A DNA stretch of 64,000 bases from Lagopus muta (GCF_023343835.1 NC_064436.1:48769883-48833882), one strand, 5' to 3'; positions 28,601 to 43,600 are shown, counted from the first letter of the stretch. Translations and numbers: made by a program. The notes: generated by a model not told the origin, from the sequence alone.

Positions 28601-31600
28601 TATGTTAAGAGTCAAGGTTAGTAAAATATCAGTCTCATGAAAGAGGCTCAAAGTAATTAACAGTTTACACTGAAGGTAATTTAAATATAGTGGCAAATTA
28701 ACACTTGGCTGAACTCTGTAATGGAACCCAGAACTAAGACCTTCCAGATTCCCTGAGGGTGGGAATGGGAGAAGTAAGAATGCCCAAACCACAGAGAGTG
28801 CACGGCTCATTTACCTGCCAAAGAACTCACTTAACTATCCACAAGGAGTGGTGATAAATACAGCTGGCCGTGATACTGCCAGATTCATTAAGGTGTGATC
28901 TACGTTTTGATACTGAAAAGTTCAGCCAATCTTACCAATGCTTCAAGCGTGGAAGACATGACATGAAGCACTCAACTTTAGCGCAAAGGGACAATGCAGC
29001 TGGAAGCAGCTGAGCCATGGAGTGGAAGAAAAGGATCACGTTCCTTACCTGAAGTAGGCGTTCTTGCTCATGCTGCCACCTCTCCTGCCGCTTCCGCTCT
29101 TCTTCTGGGTCCCAGGACCAGAAATTGAAACGCTGGGGTGAAGGAAAAGCAAGCTGTTAGACTTCAACACTTCACAAGGCTACCACTTCACATAGTCAGC
29201 TCTGACAGTAATGCTAGGGTTGTAATGCAAATTCTGAACTAGATAATGGTTCTCTTGGTGAGCAGACAATATTCTGAGCTTCACTGACACTTGGGATTGC
29301 CTGTGGGTATCTAAGTGAGACAATAACCACTTGGTTTGCAAAGAAAGGCTTGGGAAGCTACAGCTGGGGGGGAGAAAGAAAAAGAACTGAAAGAAAGCTC
29401 TAAGCAGCGCTGAACAGAGATGCCTGCAGGTACCCAAATTTAAGAAAAACTTCTATTTTTTTTTCTCTGCAATCTTCTTTTCAATATGTAAAGCAGTTTG
29501 TGAAGGTAAAATACATTCTCTCATTTCATGTCTACCAGCACAACAGCTTAAGGAATTGCTTTACATTTTTATCCAGAAAAGAAGACTTAAGTTATGGATT
29601 CAGATGATGTCTTGATTTGGGTTCTGTTTTTCTTCTCTCATTCTTAACTGGGGATGTTACAAGACAGTTTGGATAAAAACTTCATTTTTGTTAAATACAT
29701 ATCTCTAAACCAAAACAACAATGCGAAAAAAAGGTACTCACATTTGATTTGTCACTACTGCCAGGATCAGCTATTAAAAAAAAGAAAAAAAGGGAAAGGA
29801 AAAGTTAAAACACAGCAAAAGAACCCAAAGAGCTCAATCTGCAATTAATGCTATGCTGTATCTGTACAAAAAAGCGTCATGTTAGTTTCCTACTTGCTCC
29901 TGCAACCAAATGCAGAGAGGAACTGCAAGCAAAGAAACCAGAAAAATTGATCATGCCCAACACCAACAAAACTACTTCTGATTGGGATACAGAAGAGCAT
30001 GATTGTAACTAACATCAGATGCTACTCTAAAACTAGCTACTGCCATCTACTTCTGGCCACAGCGTTAGCGGGATCTGGACACTGAGTGCTACCTGCTTTG
30101 ATCTACTTTTCCCTTTCAGGCTCTGTGCAAGAAAGGAAAAAGCACAGCAAAGCGACAAGGATGGAACTATACTATTCAAGAGCCACAGTTACGAAGAGGG
30201 CCATTGCCATTTTCTACTGAGACATCTTTGGATTAGGTTGATTAGAACAAATTGAGGAAGAAGTATTTACAGGTAAGTGATTCCATTTGGGTGCTGAAGC
30301 CAGAGCACCACAGCAATGCGTAACCCAACAGCTCTTTGTCAACTGTGCAACAGGAATAGATGTTTTCTACAAAGGCGAGAGGAAGGATGAGTCCCCGTGA
30401 CTGCCGGCTCTCACCCACCCCACAGCTCAGGATGCCTCGCACTGGAGGCAGTGGAGGGGTTAAGCTGCTCTGCCCTTCAAATCGTGATTACCTGGCTGTG
30501 AGAAAAACCGGGAGCGCCGCCAGTCATTCCGCACCCTGAGCGGAACTGTGACCCCGCGGGGCGGCTCTGCAGGAACGGCACAGGGTCAGAACAAGAAACT
30601 GTGGTCAACAGGTGAGGATGGGCCATCAGACCCATCAGCAGGGTTCTTACTGCAATAGCTTTGTAAAAAGCGGCCCAACACTGCTAGCTCTTGAAGGACT
30701 TGTAGATCTCATGGAGAACACAGATTTGAATGCTACTTTTGCAATATAGTCCCTAACCCTATATCTTACAGAGAACAGCTCGGGTTGGAAGGGACCTTAA
30801 AGATCATCTAGTTCCAAGCCCCAGTATGAGTTCTAGCAATAGTGCTAATTCACTCTTACATTCGTTTCTATTGGAGATGCACATTTTAAAGGATTGTGGA
30901 ACCTTATTTGTAATATACGTGCTGTGAACACTAGAGAGCAGCCAAGTGTTTCAGCATCACTCAGAACATGCCAGGGAGACCTATGCTCTGCTATCCAGTA
31001 TTTGAACTGATTTGTGCTTGAAACTAAACAGTATTACTTTCAGTTATTCCTATCCTGAAAACACTCTGATAATCATTACATTACTTACACATACACAAAC
31101 AAGACAGCTTCAGATAATTACTCCCTTCCTCTTTCACGATCCCCACATATATGCATCTCTAAAATCAAGATGAAATAAAACAACTAAACATTACCAATCT
31201 CAAGCAAAACTTTGTCAGGAAGGCAAAAGAAAAAGTTCTGCTTTGCAGGAACTTGTGATCTGCACAGGTCAAAGATGTGGCCAGATACAAGCATTGTTTA
31301 TCTATAAACACGAGCTACAGCTGAGTGCAGAATTAATCTCCAGGAATTTTTGTTGTGAGATAAAACCAATCACTAAGCCATTTTCATCTGTGAGCAGCAG
31401 TACTAGTAAAATATAATAGTCATGGCCATAACACTGCATCCTAACAATTGCTAAGCTTGACAAGTGCAAGTTAGTGCCTATCCTGTTCCCCCTCCTCCAT
31501 GTCACAATCCTGCTGTTGCATTTAAAGGGAACAGCAAGAAGAGTCCTTTGCATCACAGAAGTCAGACTTCTATCAGTCAGATGAAAGTAGAAATAAAATA

Positions 31601-34600
31601 TTTTATCTCTTGAAATCTCCAGTTCAATAATTAGGCATTTCCCCCTGAACACAACACACACATCTAGTTATGTTCAGCCGAGTTCTTTGCAGCTTCCAAC
31701 CTTTCTTTTTGCTCACCTTGCAGATCAGAATTATGCAGAGTGACCTGGCTGGTCTCTGGCAATTTCTTCAAAAATGGCAATACTACACTCCCTTCTTGTT
31801 CTAGGGCATTCGGTTTCATTACCTGTTCAGACATTTTGGAACAGAAAACTGCATTAAAAAATCAGCAGATACAATCAAAGGTTAACTTAAAACCCTTTCC
31901 ATTTATTTTCTGAAACAACATTATTAAAGATCATTAAGCTTCTGTCTCCAGAATTACAACGTAGACTTGCAGTATTAAGTTCTGGAAAATAACCATTAGT
32001 TCAGTATTCACACTATCCTGCACACGAAAGCTCATTCTAACCCAGGACCAACAACTAGTGTTATCAGTATGGTCACAGCCATTCTTTAATGCTGTGCTTA
32101 TTCAACACTTTAAGAAGACTATGCAGCAAGCCCCACTGCTTACACCTTCTTAATGCCTTGCTCTCCCAACAGTGGAGGCACTGGGCTTTGCAGGCTAAGC
32201 ATCCAGTTTCTAGGTTCCTCCAGAAGGAGGGACTCTTGATGATCACTGGATTTGGCACAGAGATCAACCTTCAGCATCGTTTCTTGACATATTTTGAAGG
32301 AACTCCTGATGTAACATTACACAGAGAGGAAATATCAACCAGCTATTTGCACAATACACATTTCTTTGTGAGGTCCACCTTTGTTTCCTTTTCCACTCCC
32401 TTTCTTGCTGTACATACCTCCTGCATAGCAGGGAGCGCTGCCTTCTTCTGCTTCTCCACTTCAGGTTTCTTCACATCTTTCTCACATGGAGCAGTTTCCT
32501 CAGGAGGGACAGGACTAGGAGAAAAGTCTAAGCTCTTCACAACAGGGCTGGCACAAACTACAGTTGACTTGAATTGCTTTTGTTCTGAACCTACTCCACA
32601 TATACAAAAGAATGTCATTAGGGTACAATATTTTTTCAAATAAAATACTGACTTATTTCTTACAGTCCAGTTTCTTACTGAGCATATTTTGAGCCCATAA
32701 ACTGGTTAGGTATATACATACACTTTAAATCTCTTTTCTGCAACACAAGTAAAGTGAATCTCTCAGGGAACACAAAACTTTAAGGATGAAATACACCTGA
32801 CAGAAAGTAGATGCTGACACTTCACTTGGTCACCACCGTGGGACATCTGTCATGGTCAACAAAAGCACAGAGGCACTTCATGGGGGGAAGGACCACTCTA
32901 TTATATCAGGTACTTCTCATTCTCTGAAATGAGCTGCAGCCTACAACATGCCTGCTGAGGTACAGATCTCTGTGCTGCACATTCCAAAGCTGTGTGATGA
33001 AGCCTTCTCTAACATGCTATCCAGTTACGCACATTGCCTACTCTACAAGATCACACAGCTTGGACGGCATCTACCCCTGCAAAGCAGACACCATGAAAAT
33101 CCACCCTTTTACTATTTTAGCTTTTACATTCTCTCAGTTTTCTTAGTCAGTTTCCTTTGCTATCAGTGCTTAACATTTAGTGTTGCTCACAGGTGTGGAG
33201 CCCGACAAAATGCGGCTTTGTGATTTGTAGACAAACATCCCCAGCTTCTCACCACTGACTGTTGAGAAGAAAATTGGCTGGTTCAATGCTAGACTGCAGC
33301 TTCTGTGTGACTTACCAGGTGGAATTCCAGATTGTTAAGCTCTGTGCTGCTATGCAATGATTTTCCTACCTGAAAGGCTGGTCTGTTTCTATTTATGAGA
33401 CCAAGTATTTAAGTCAGCTGACATTGCTAACAGCCAGTGTGCATCACAGCTGTCAAGAAAAGGCTGGATGTGCTTCTGATCTTGGGGTGATGGTACCCAT
33501 TGATGCTTGAGAGCAAAGATCTCATTAGGTCACATTTATCCTCAGAAATCAGATCAGTGTATTTACGTGCCAATTACAGGAAGAGATTTCCTTTAAACAC
33601 CTATTTCAAACAGTACTTTTAGCTTACCCACATCAAGCTGAACTTTGATAGATCCATTTAAAAAAAATGGACAAAAAAAAGTTCATGATTTCAGTATGAT
33701 AAAACTCGTATTTTGAGACTTTGAGTAATGCTTCAGAAACACCCTCATGAGCAGCTTTGCATTTTATGAGCAAATTAATCTCCCCACATGAGGGAGGCAC
33801 TTCCCTGGATGGGCAATCAGCCTGGGGCAGCAGCCATCCACCCACCTGGGGACAGCTCTGCTGGGCTCCTGTGTCCCACTGCTCCAGGGCTGCCTTCTGC
33901 CTGCTGGCTGGTGGCCGGATCCGCTTCCCCCAGCAAGGTCTGTGGAGGAGTGAGGCAGTCAGTACAGTGGAAATGGAAAGATGTATGACAGAAGGTCAGG
34001 TGCTTGCTGCTGCTCTGTAACCTGACGGGCTGTTTAGAGCTCATAGGGAAGCAGCATGCAGAATGAGCTCGTGAGCAGCTCTGCTGCTCTGGCACCAAGT
34101 CACTGGGCCTTAATCTCCTCTTTTGAAAGTTCAGCAGCAGCCATTATGCAGTTGCTTTAGAACAGCTCATAACAGCTTTTAGAATTGTAGGATATCTCAA
34201 ATTGTGTTAGTTGGAGATAAGCATACATTTCACCCCCAGTTTTCTCTTTCAGAATAACACCAAAATGTATGCATCATTAAAAAAACTGCGCAGAGGAGGG
34301 CTTTAAAAGTGTCAACGGAATTAAATACTTCCCTTATTTCATGGTTGTCTAAACAATCTGTTATCTGAAGGGAAAAGCCAGAGTTGGTATTGAAGGTAAT
34401 GAAATACTTGAAAAGTTATTGAAAGAGTGCTGAAAAATACGGTGAGACCATATCAAGCCCATAATCCAAATTGCTGTGAAAAGGCAGCTTCCTGCCCCAG
34501 CACAGCCTGCTGCATTGCTAACCACATCAGCAACACACCAGCAACATTCCAGCTGATTGATTTAGCAGCTTCCACTTCACATCCCATTTCCCAGTAGGCA

Positions 34601-37600
34601 AATGAAGAAACACTGCAGCAAATCGATCAGCGGCTGATCTAACACAGAGAGAAAATGGCGCATTCAAAGAGAAAGGAAAAAAAGCAGATTACTTTTCAGA
34701 ATGAAAAGCAACCATATCAGAGCTGGCCTATCGTAGATGCCCTTTCCTGTCCCTGTCTCTCATTTATCAACAGCTGCAAGAATGGAGTGATGAAATTTGC
34801 TCCTTTCTGGGGGCAAGATTCACACCTCTACCTTCTGCATGGATCTGTTCTGCATCCCCAGAGACAACTGTGAGTCTACAGCCCTCAGCCACTCACACTC
34901 ACACCCTCACACCCTATAGGCTGTCCTAGCTGTGTCACCAGGAACATCTGGTCAGTATGCCAGTGCCCATGGATACACGCCGGCTTTGGAGAGCTTTGCC
35001 GTCAGCAGCAGGAGCAAATCCCTGTTGCCTTTCTCCTCTTTCTCCTCTTGGGGAAGTGTACAAGAGGCGGGGAATGGTCTGGGAAACCACTCTGTGAGCA
35101 AGGTCTCAGTGCAGGGCTGTGGGTAGGGAAGTGAGCAGAGCAAGCCCACAGGCAATCAGCAGCTGGGAACAGCAGGAGCAGCCAGGGGCTGAGCCCTCAC
35201 CTTGCAGCAGGACAGACGCCAATGGCAGCTTTGAGCATCCCAAGTGGCAGCACATCCCCACCTGTGCTCACTGGGGAGGGCTGCCCCAAGCACTGCCTGC
35301 TGCCTTCCTGTACACCTAAGGCTTACGCTCCAGGCAAGGCAGAGGTGGCAAATCCAGGCAAACACAGCAGGTTTGCCCTGTGCCATTCTATTGCTCTCTT
35401 CTTCCGCATAACACATCTGGGCCTTCCCCAGCTCACCTTTTCCCTCCAACCTTGCCCAAAACAGATATAAGTATTAATTTCTCCTCTAGAACGACCAGGC
35501 AGCGTTACAAATTAACATTTCCATCCTTGGAGGCTTTCAAAGCTTCAGTGAATAGTAACTCGGTCTGCTCCCACACCTCTCTCTGCTTTAAGCAGAGGAC
35601 TCCATTAGAGACCTGCAATCTGAGTTATTCTGTGGTGCTACAACCTCTTAAAACTAAATAGCTGACATTGAAAACTCAGTGTTTGCCCTCAACAAAGCAC
35701 ATTTTAACTGGAAATTCAAAAGGCACCTACCCATCAATCCTCTTTATTCACTGCCCTAAAGCATAAATCTTCCAACTGTTGCATGTTTCAACCATTAATC
35801 TTCAGATTATTATTATTTTTGTTAAAGCAACAGAACTCACGCTCCCCTCTCAAAAAGCAGCTGCTCAAACTGCAAATTTAAGAGGTTGAGCAAATGCATT
35901 GAGCTGATGCAACCTTCTCCAGTTCTAGGGTTCTCTTGAAAACCTACACATGGTGCTATGTGCTGCTGCTGTCCTGCATAAGTGAAAGTACAAATAAATC
36001 TACCTACAATGTTAATATCCAGTACGAAGGTTGAGTAGGGTATAGGTACAGATGTTATTTATGGAAAAGAGAAGTTTAAAAAAAGAAAAAAAGAAAAGAA
36101 CTATTACTTGCTGCAGGAAAAATGAATTTGAAAATGACACGCTGCTGCAGAACCCCTGCTCCTGCTCATGAGACTTGTCTCTTCTTCCCTCCACTGAGAA
36201 ATTGTATGTTAGCAACATAAAGCTAAAAATATAAAACTGATTAGTAAGTAATTTACAAAAAAAATTAAATGAACATCACTGGGGAATGCTCATTCCCAGT
36301 ATATCTAATTCTATTTAAAATTCCACGTGATGCAATATTTTCTTTTATCCACAGGTATATGATACTTCTAAAAACGTTTTACCGCAGATTATCACTTGCA
36401 TTTCATAAGTATTTTGTAGTCAAAGTATGATATTATCACTGAATATGGAAAAAACATTAAACATTTTAATAGCAGCTGCAAAGTCTGTGTTTTGACATGG
36501 CCACTGAAATCTCACAGATCTCACACTTGAGGACAAAGGACCTACACAGACTGTATGCACCACAGGTATTTGTGTGGGAAGAGGCATCACTTACTCTGCT
36601 ACATGTACCTCAGAGGGAAGCTCCTACGCCGTGTTACCAAACGCCTGCTTGGTGTGACAATAAATCAGTTCAGCTCATGGCAGAAAGGACTTCTATCCCA
36701 CGAACAGGCATTTCTTTAATTATGACCGCACAAGCCAAAAACAGCCACAATGCTTATTGCTGCATCAGATCATCATTAAACCCTAAAAATGCTCTAACTA
36801 GGAACTCCCAAAACACTGAACTTCACAACTTCTACAAGAATTCAAACTCCAAATGAAGTTACAGTAGAACTTTATTAAACCTCATTGTAAATTAAACCAA
36901 AATGTAGGTCAGTTAACACTACTTGTACACAAGATCACATAAAATGTTAATACTGTATTTTGTATGAAAACGTGACAAAGCAAGCTGTCTAGAACCAGCA
37001 AGAACACAGAGAAATATGGAAGAATCAGGTTAGAACTGAGGTTTGAGTTCTGTAAAACCATTCAGGGATGTAATTGGTTGCAGTATCAATAGCCACATGT
37101 ACAAATTACCCAATACATCTTTTAAACTTCTTCAATGGAAACTGTATACATAGCATTATTTTCCATGTTCTACTGTAAGATTTTAAAATGCCATACCATG
37201 GTTTTCTAATCAGAGCCAGCATTTTGTCTTCTGAATGGTAACACTAACATGACCGCGGGCTGCCACAGCCAAGTGCTGTGTGTGCCATGTCCATGCAGTA
37301 CTACCGCCAGAACACTGCTCTGACATGCTAAATCATCTGCCTCTTTTACTGGCAGCTATATAATGCTATAATCAGATCAGCTCTTACAGCCAAAGACAGG
37401 GTGGATCAGTAATTGACAGAGAAGACTTCAAAGTGTTGAAAGAAACAGCGTTAAGTATTCCTACTAGAGTTATTTGTTCTAGTTATTATCGCTCAGTTGG
37501 GACGTAAAATAATCTCCCATCACTGACAGACACTGAAAATTGGATGGGGGCCTGGAGGATGGGAGGTATGGATATTAAATTCATAACCACATCTCAAGCA

Positions 37601-40600
37601 GAGTTCTGTTCTACCTACTTCAAAGTTTCATTGCTCCTATATCTCACCCTAACTATTCAGGTAACCCAGCCCTCCTTACATCTTCCTGTACATGGCTCAA
37701 GGAAAAGCTGTCAATCTGGAACATATCTACTTACTCTGCAAGTGTTTCTTGTAATGAATCAAAGAACAAAGACTTGTCTTACCAGATCTGTACAAATCAA
37801 GATTTCAGTCCTGTTCTCTTGTAGTTTGGCCAACAATCCCCAACCACAAGAAAGCTTATACTTTAATCTCAGTTCAACCAGTGGATTTTTGAAGATGAAG
37901 GAGAGTGTTACTGGGATATAGAAAAAAGTTTCTTCTTGTGCCAAGTAAGCAGTGAGTAGAAATGGACATGTTTAAACCAGCTAACTAAAAATTAAAAGAA
38001 AGCCTCAATCTCCCCCCACCCGACCCTGATTGTTTTAAAGTTGCTGTCTACATTTATTTTCTTTGTGGTTGATCAGAGCAAAGCTATAATTAGAACTATA
38101 GCAAGCCAGTCATTTCTAAATTGTTATTCAAAGTTTGGTTAAAGTAAAGTGATGTAACTCTGACAAATTATTCCCTCTATACTAAAATCTGCATGAATAT
38201 TGTTTTAAAACAAAACATTTATTTTGCCAACTTCTAATTCAAAGAGTAAGAGAATACAATTTCTCAGTATTTGTAATGTGTGTAACTGCTATGTATATCA
38301 GAAAGAAAACAGAACCTAATGGCTGACAGATAGGACCAGGTTCTGGAGATGATTTTCACACTGTTGCTGGCACTATCAATGCCTGACCAGAGAATTCTGA
38401 GCATTTCAATTTTGGGGTCCTTGCCCCAGTTTTTGCAACTGTAAAAGGGAGCTGTGTTTTTTCTGCCACCTCTCTTAGCTGCACATTGCTCCGCAAATAC
38501 TAGTGGGATATTTTCATTCTGCTGATAGGCCAAATTTACCTTTCCATGCAAAGTCACCCTTCAATCAGAGACAAAATATGACAAGCTACTTTGAATCAGG
38601 GCAAGTCTGCTGTAAAATTCAAAAGAATCTAAGAACCCTAAACATATAATACAGACACAAGCAGTTTCTTGAAAATATTCTTCTTTACCATTCATCCTAC
38701 CTGCTGCACCTTTTGCATCCCAATCCATAATGAATTCAGACAGGAGTTTCCTCTATTTCCTACTCAGTCTCTGAACACCAGTCATTACAGGGTTCACATA
38801 CATGTGAGGGTGCTTCTTTGTCAGAAGCACAACCTCCACTGAGGTATTACCCTTACAAAAAGACTCCTATGTCTTTCTACTCCCCAAACTCCTAAATCAT
38901 ACTGGCATTTCAAGAGGTACAACTCAACTAAACTTTTTTTCCAAAATTCAGGCCAAGAGAGCTGTTGAAGTACAGCTGCACAGCATCTACCCATATTGCA
39001 GACAGTGCCTGAGGCCAGCCGAACAGATTTAGAGCGGGGCTATGGAGCTTCAAAGGGAAGGCTGCCAGGCAGAGAGAAGACAGGAACAGCCACTCTGACA
39101 ACTGAACTGAAACAGCAGGGGAGCAGCCAGCAGAGGGATGGAGGAGGAAGGGGCATGCAAGGAACAGGAAGAGAATCAGATGAGGAGGACAGGAGGGACA
39201 AAGGTAACACGTGTATGAAAAGGAATATATGTTCTCACAACAGAGAGAAGAGGAGGAAACTGAACAAATAAAATACAAAAAAAGAAAACAAATCCAGAGC
39301 AACTGGAGGGAAAAAGAAACACCCTACCCTAGAAACAGCATCTCCTAGCAGACAGAGGAACAGCCTGATTCTTACTCCAGGCTTGGGAAGGATATAACTA
39401 ACAATTCTCTATAACAATCAAGAAAAGCGTAGAAATAACCACAATGAAAGTGAGCTTAGAAAAGTCTTTGAAAACATGCATTGAAAATACTGCATCTATT
39501 TGTAAATTTTCTTCTCAATGGAAAATACATTAGTTGCTTCTTTCATTTTAGCTAGCTCTGCTTTTTCATCTTGGCTGTTTCTTATCCCTGCTCACGTCTT
39601 CTCCTCTCCTCAAAATACAGTAGGGGTTAGCATCAGACAGAAATTCTGTAAGTGGGTCAAACTAAGCATATGCTTGATCAGCCCGCTACAGAGAAAAACT
39701 ATTCTTTTGAAAAATGCCACACTATTACCTTCTCACAGAAGGACAGAGTGGCCAACTGAGCTGCTGTTTCATGTGACAGTAGCAACATTACCATTAGCTA
39801 GAAGAGTCTTAACTTCAGCCTTGCCCTGGTTTCCCCAGCTGGCAGAGATGCAGTGGCAGCTTCATAGGTTTTCCTACTTCCAAGGTGTTTTACAAGGAGT
39901 GGGACAAGCCCAAATGGCTCTTTTCTTTCCACACGTGGATTCTCAGCCTTCTTAAGAGGAGCTGTATCTTCAAAAATGCATTTAATGCTCTGAACTCTGC
40001 CTGACTAGGCTGACATCACTGTACAAAGTTGTTCAGAAATCAAGGGAAAACAGGAAGGTGGCTGAATGAAGTGACCTCACAGTAGCAGCTCAATTTCAGC
40101 AGGTAAGGCCCCAGACTGATCCTATCTGTATCGAGCTGCCTGGCAGCACTGGCCTGCGTACCAACACATGGTGATGAAGCCAAGTGTAAGCACCATACCC
40201 CAACTCTGTAACTTGGTACCTAAGCCCTTCGTAGCCATTAACTAGAACACTTCTGTGTAAATTACTAAATTACTGCCTGGAAAATTAAAACTAAGGATCT
40301 AGGTAAAGAGAAATAAGTTGCCAGATGAAACAAAACTGTAAATCTCACCTCACACTAGCAAATTCCCTTCCAGCCATAGGCAGGTCCCCCTCTCTCTTCC
40401 CTCATGATACCCAGGACATTCCATTTGTTTTTCCCCACTGTAAGTTCCCTCAAAGCAGCCTCTTCACCTTACTTTGCTCTTACTGTGCTTGACACGCACA
40501 TCTTTCTTTGAGGCTGATGCACTTGGAGTAATTATTACAATTTGCACTAGTCAGTCATGTTACTGACCAGATCATGAAGCTAATGATATGAAATCTCTTC

Positions 40601-43600
40601 TAAGAACAGAGAAGTTGCACTATTTGTGTGCACGTTCCTTCTCTCTAGATGACTTTATCATGAGTTTATCTGCCACAACTATGCTGGTCTGGAAATAGTA
40701 AAAAAAAAGAAATAGTAATATTTTATTCAGCTACTATTCTGATTACCATCATGCTTTTAATCTAGAGCAAGCTGAGGACTCTTTCCATCCTCCAACCATT
40801 CCCATTACTAGCTCTCCCAGATCAGATGTAATGCCTACTTGGCTTCACTGTTAGACCCAATTTATTCTGAAACTAGTTTCAGCTCTGCCACCCATCTGCT
40901 TTCCTGCAAACCGTTAACTCTTGACTCTACAGCAGTTCCCCCTGACAGGATCAAGTCTGTGCTCAAGACACATTCCAGTGTACATGTGTGCTGGACAGCC
41001 TGTGGCCAAAGACTGTCATGAAGCAGGGAAGTAAGGTAAGATGTACAACATTTGACGTGAATGAACCATCACTTCCCGCCCACTCCCTATTATCCACCTG
41101 GACGATATTTGAAAGGAACCTAGATAAAAGCAAAAATTATCATACTCCAACTCTCACCACATCTCTGATTCTCTTTGTAGTTATACAAAAAAGGAATGTT
41201 AAAATTCCCATTCCTGACACTTGTTTGCAATCCTTTAACATGCATTATTAATAGTCCAGTCCTTATTTTTGTTTTGTTTTGTTTTTAACCATCTACTTTT
41301 ATTACAGTCTGTGGCCTCTAGATTTCTGTTGTGATATGCTCCAGTTTTTTTTTTTTTCTTTTTTTTCTGCATTCCTCTCTGGGGAAGGGGAGAGAAAAAT
41401 GAAAAGGTAAAATTAATTTGCTTCTCTGATGAAGCAGTTAAGAAGCACATTGGTCCTTCGAGTATTTCAATAGCTTCTCCCCTTTTTGAATATTTCTGAG
41501 AGGAGAACGAATGCTTAAAATTGCCTGCACATTCAAATCCTCATTTGAAAACTGAAAACTGAGACTAATTATAATGGCTCACACAGTCCAATTATGTTGC
41601 TGATCTAATCAGCTAACATCAGGAGAAGAGTTGAATAAATGTGCACAATGGCTGGGACACAGAGTCAATTTCTCCCTGGCCCAGCATATTTGAAGTATGC
41701 TTATCAGTTGCATGCCATCCCAAAAAAAAAGAAATGCTGGCTGCAAAAAGTTTTTGAACCTTCCCTTCCCATTTCTGTACCCACATCCCAAAGGAAGAAA
41801 CCTTTAATTTACAAAGGATTTTTTTTTCCTGGTCTGGGCACACCCTCTAGAAATAAAACAAACATAACCATTTGGGATTCATTAGTTAGTGATTAAATAC
41901 ATCATGAGACAGAAAATTGGCAAAGAAAGTAAGGCTGGTTTGTTCGTGTTGCTCTTACTGTTGGCTCTCTGTGCACACTCTGAGTGGCAGGCCTCTGTAA
42001 ACTGAGCTCAACACTTGTGGGGTCCTCCTTCAACTCCATGGGAGGCCTGTCCCCGCTGGCTACTCCGTCAAATTTCAGAGATCTGCTTGGCGATTGAGTA
42101 AATATTACTGTTGTACATTCTTTATCCTTCTCTTCAACGCCGTTGAAATTCTCTCCATTCATGCTGACTTTTCCATCTACCTGCAGAATACAGTTAAATA
42201 AATACATTGAGGAAATCAGCACTCAGGCTTAGGGAATCAGCAATTCAATACAACATCACCATCATTAACACAGTCTACACCATAATTACAGGACAGAGCC
42301 AAGCATACATTTCAACAGGACAAGACAGCAGAAAACTCCAGTCTAGATGGTGTTCCTAAAGAAAACACAGAGCAGAAATTATGGATTTTCCTGGATTTCC
42401 CAGTTACCCACATTTTGTTCTCCCAGTAACAAAAAAGTAACCTTAATGCACAAACCCTGGATTTGAAAGAAGAACAATGCTTTAGGTTATATTTAGACCA
42501 AAACTCCAGGGTTTCACATTGTGTCATGCAAGAGGCAAGTATGCATTCCAGGCTGACCTACTCTGTAACCTGACAGCCTCACCACAGCATTACTAGATCG
42601 TACTTTAGCCACATGAATTTGGAAGGATCAGGAGCAGCAGTGTTCATCTACTTCTTTATCTACTGTTTATAACAGGGAAGCAAGAAACTAACAAATAAAA
42701 GTGGGCATTCCACCTTCTCTGTGAGACCATAAAATAAATACCCTCTTTCCCCAAGAAATGACTTTATGCAGTCACTGTGGAAAGGAGGGAGTAGAATCAA
42801 TTTAACTACTTTTTTCTTAAGCTTAAGCTAAGAAACACCTTGACAGCCCTACATTCTCACTCTTAAACAAGGAAGAAAATACAAAATAAGCATTAGTTTC
42901 TTCCTTTGCACTGATTCAGCTTTCTCTTAGGAGAGAATTACATTTTAAATGATGCTTTGGTAATGCTTCAACAGTTCCTTCCACTTGGCAAGCTGTCTGT
43001 AGAAATGCAGCCATACACAGTTACAGTAAGAGATCCCAGCTGGAATCCACAGAGGAATCAGAAGAGCACCATCTATGAGTACACCCCATTGCTCCTGCTT
43101 AACTGCAGCAAGAGATGCTTACAGGCCTGTCAGCAGGGCTCAGTTTTAGGTAGATTTGGAGAAGGATTTTGCAACTCTGTGCACAGAGATCCTTCCATGC
43201 AAGAGGATCACCACAAGAGACATGAAGATGGTAGAGTAAATGTAGACAAATTGTTCCCTGCTACTGACTGGACTTTGGGGGAGTAACAGCACAGACCAGT
43301 GATTTCTTTAAGAAGCTATACGAGACACATATGGTAATGAGTTCTTTCAAATTTCTACACAGGTGCCACACAAATGAAAAGCAAGTAAAAACAAGCTCTA
43401 AGGCACATCTTTCTTTGGAAACTGTTTATTTCACTGTTATGGAAAACTGATGCAAGAAGCGTCAAAATCACCTTATCAAACTGAAACGCAGTTTAAGAAA
43501 AGTTCTTCCCAGCTCATCCTCTCTGTCCCACTCCTTAGCTCCCTATTCATTTAATTTTGGTACTTTACTGGAGTAAACTCAGTATATGCAATCAGTGCTG

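Larger units (their letters stand above)
22555..31716 (-). other. Introns between LIMCH1 exons, 22.5-31.7 kb
   Basis: Introns of 0.5 to 1.9 kb separate the eight exons in this stretch. They hold simple T/A runs (26,596-26,612; 27,163-27,210), a short CR1 fragment (30,771-30,826) and a CpG-rich patch (30,380-30,600). Nothing else is recognised. Confidence 0.7.

Noticed and set aside
32089..32643. 184-codon + strand open frame
   Set aside because: It is the antisense of a well-supported LIMCH1 exon (32418-32590) and has no recognisable domain.
33445..33500. CR1-like phrase AAGAAAAGGCTGGATGTG
   Set aside because: The similarity covers only some 18 bases and neighbouring sequence does not continue as CR1.
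33628..33637. Possible 10-nt microexon (LDV-G) filling the LIMCH1 phase gap
   Set aside because: Phases fit, but a 10-nt exon fits by chance too easily and the expected human segment is about 20 codons.
35179..35206. 28-nt - strand segment before GTGAGG as a missing exon
   Set aside because: Acceptor has no pyrimidine tract and the peptide shows no similarity to LIMCH1.
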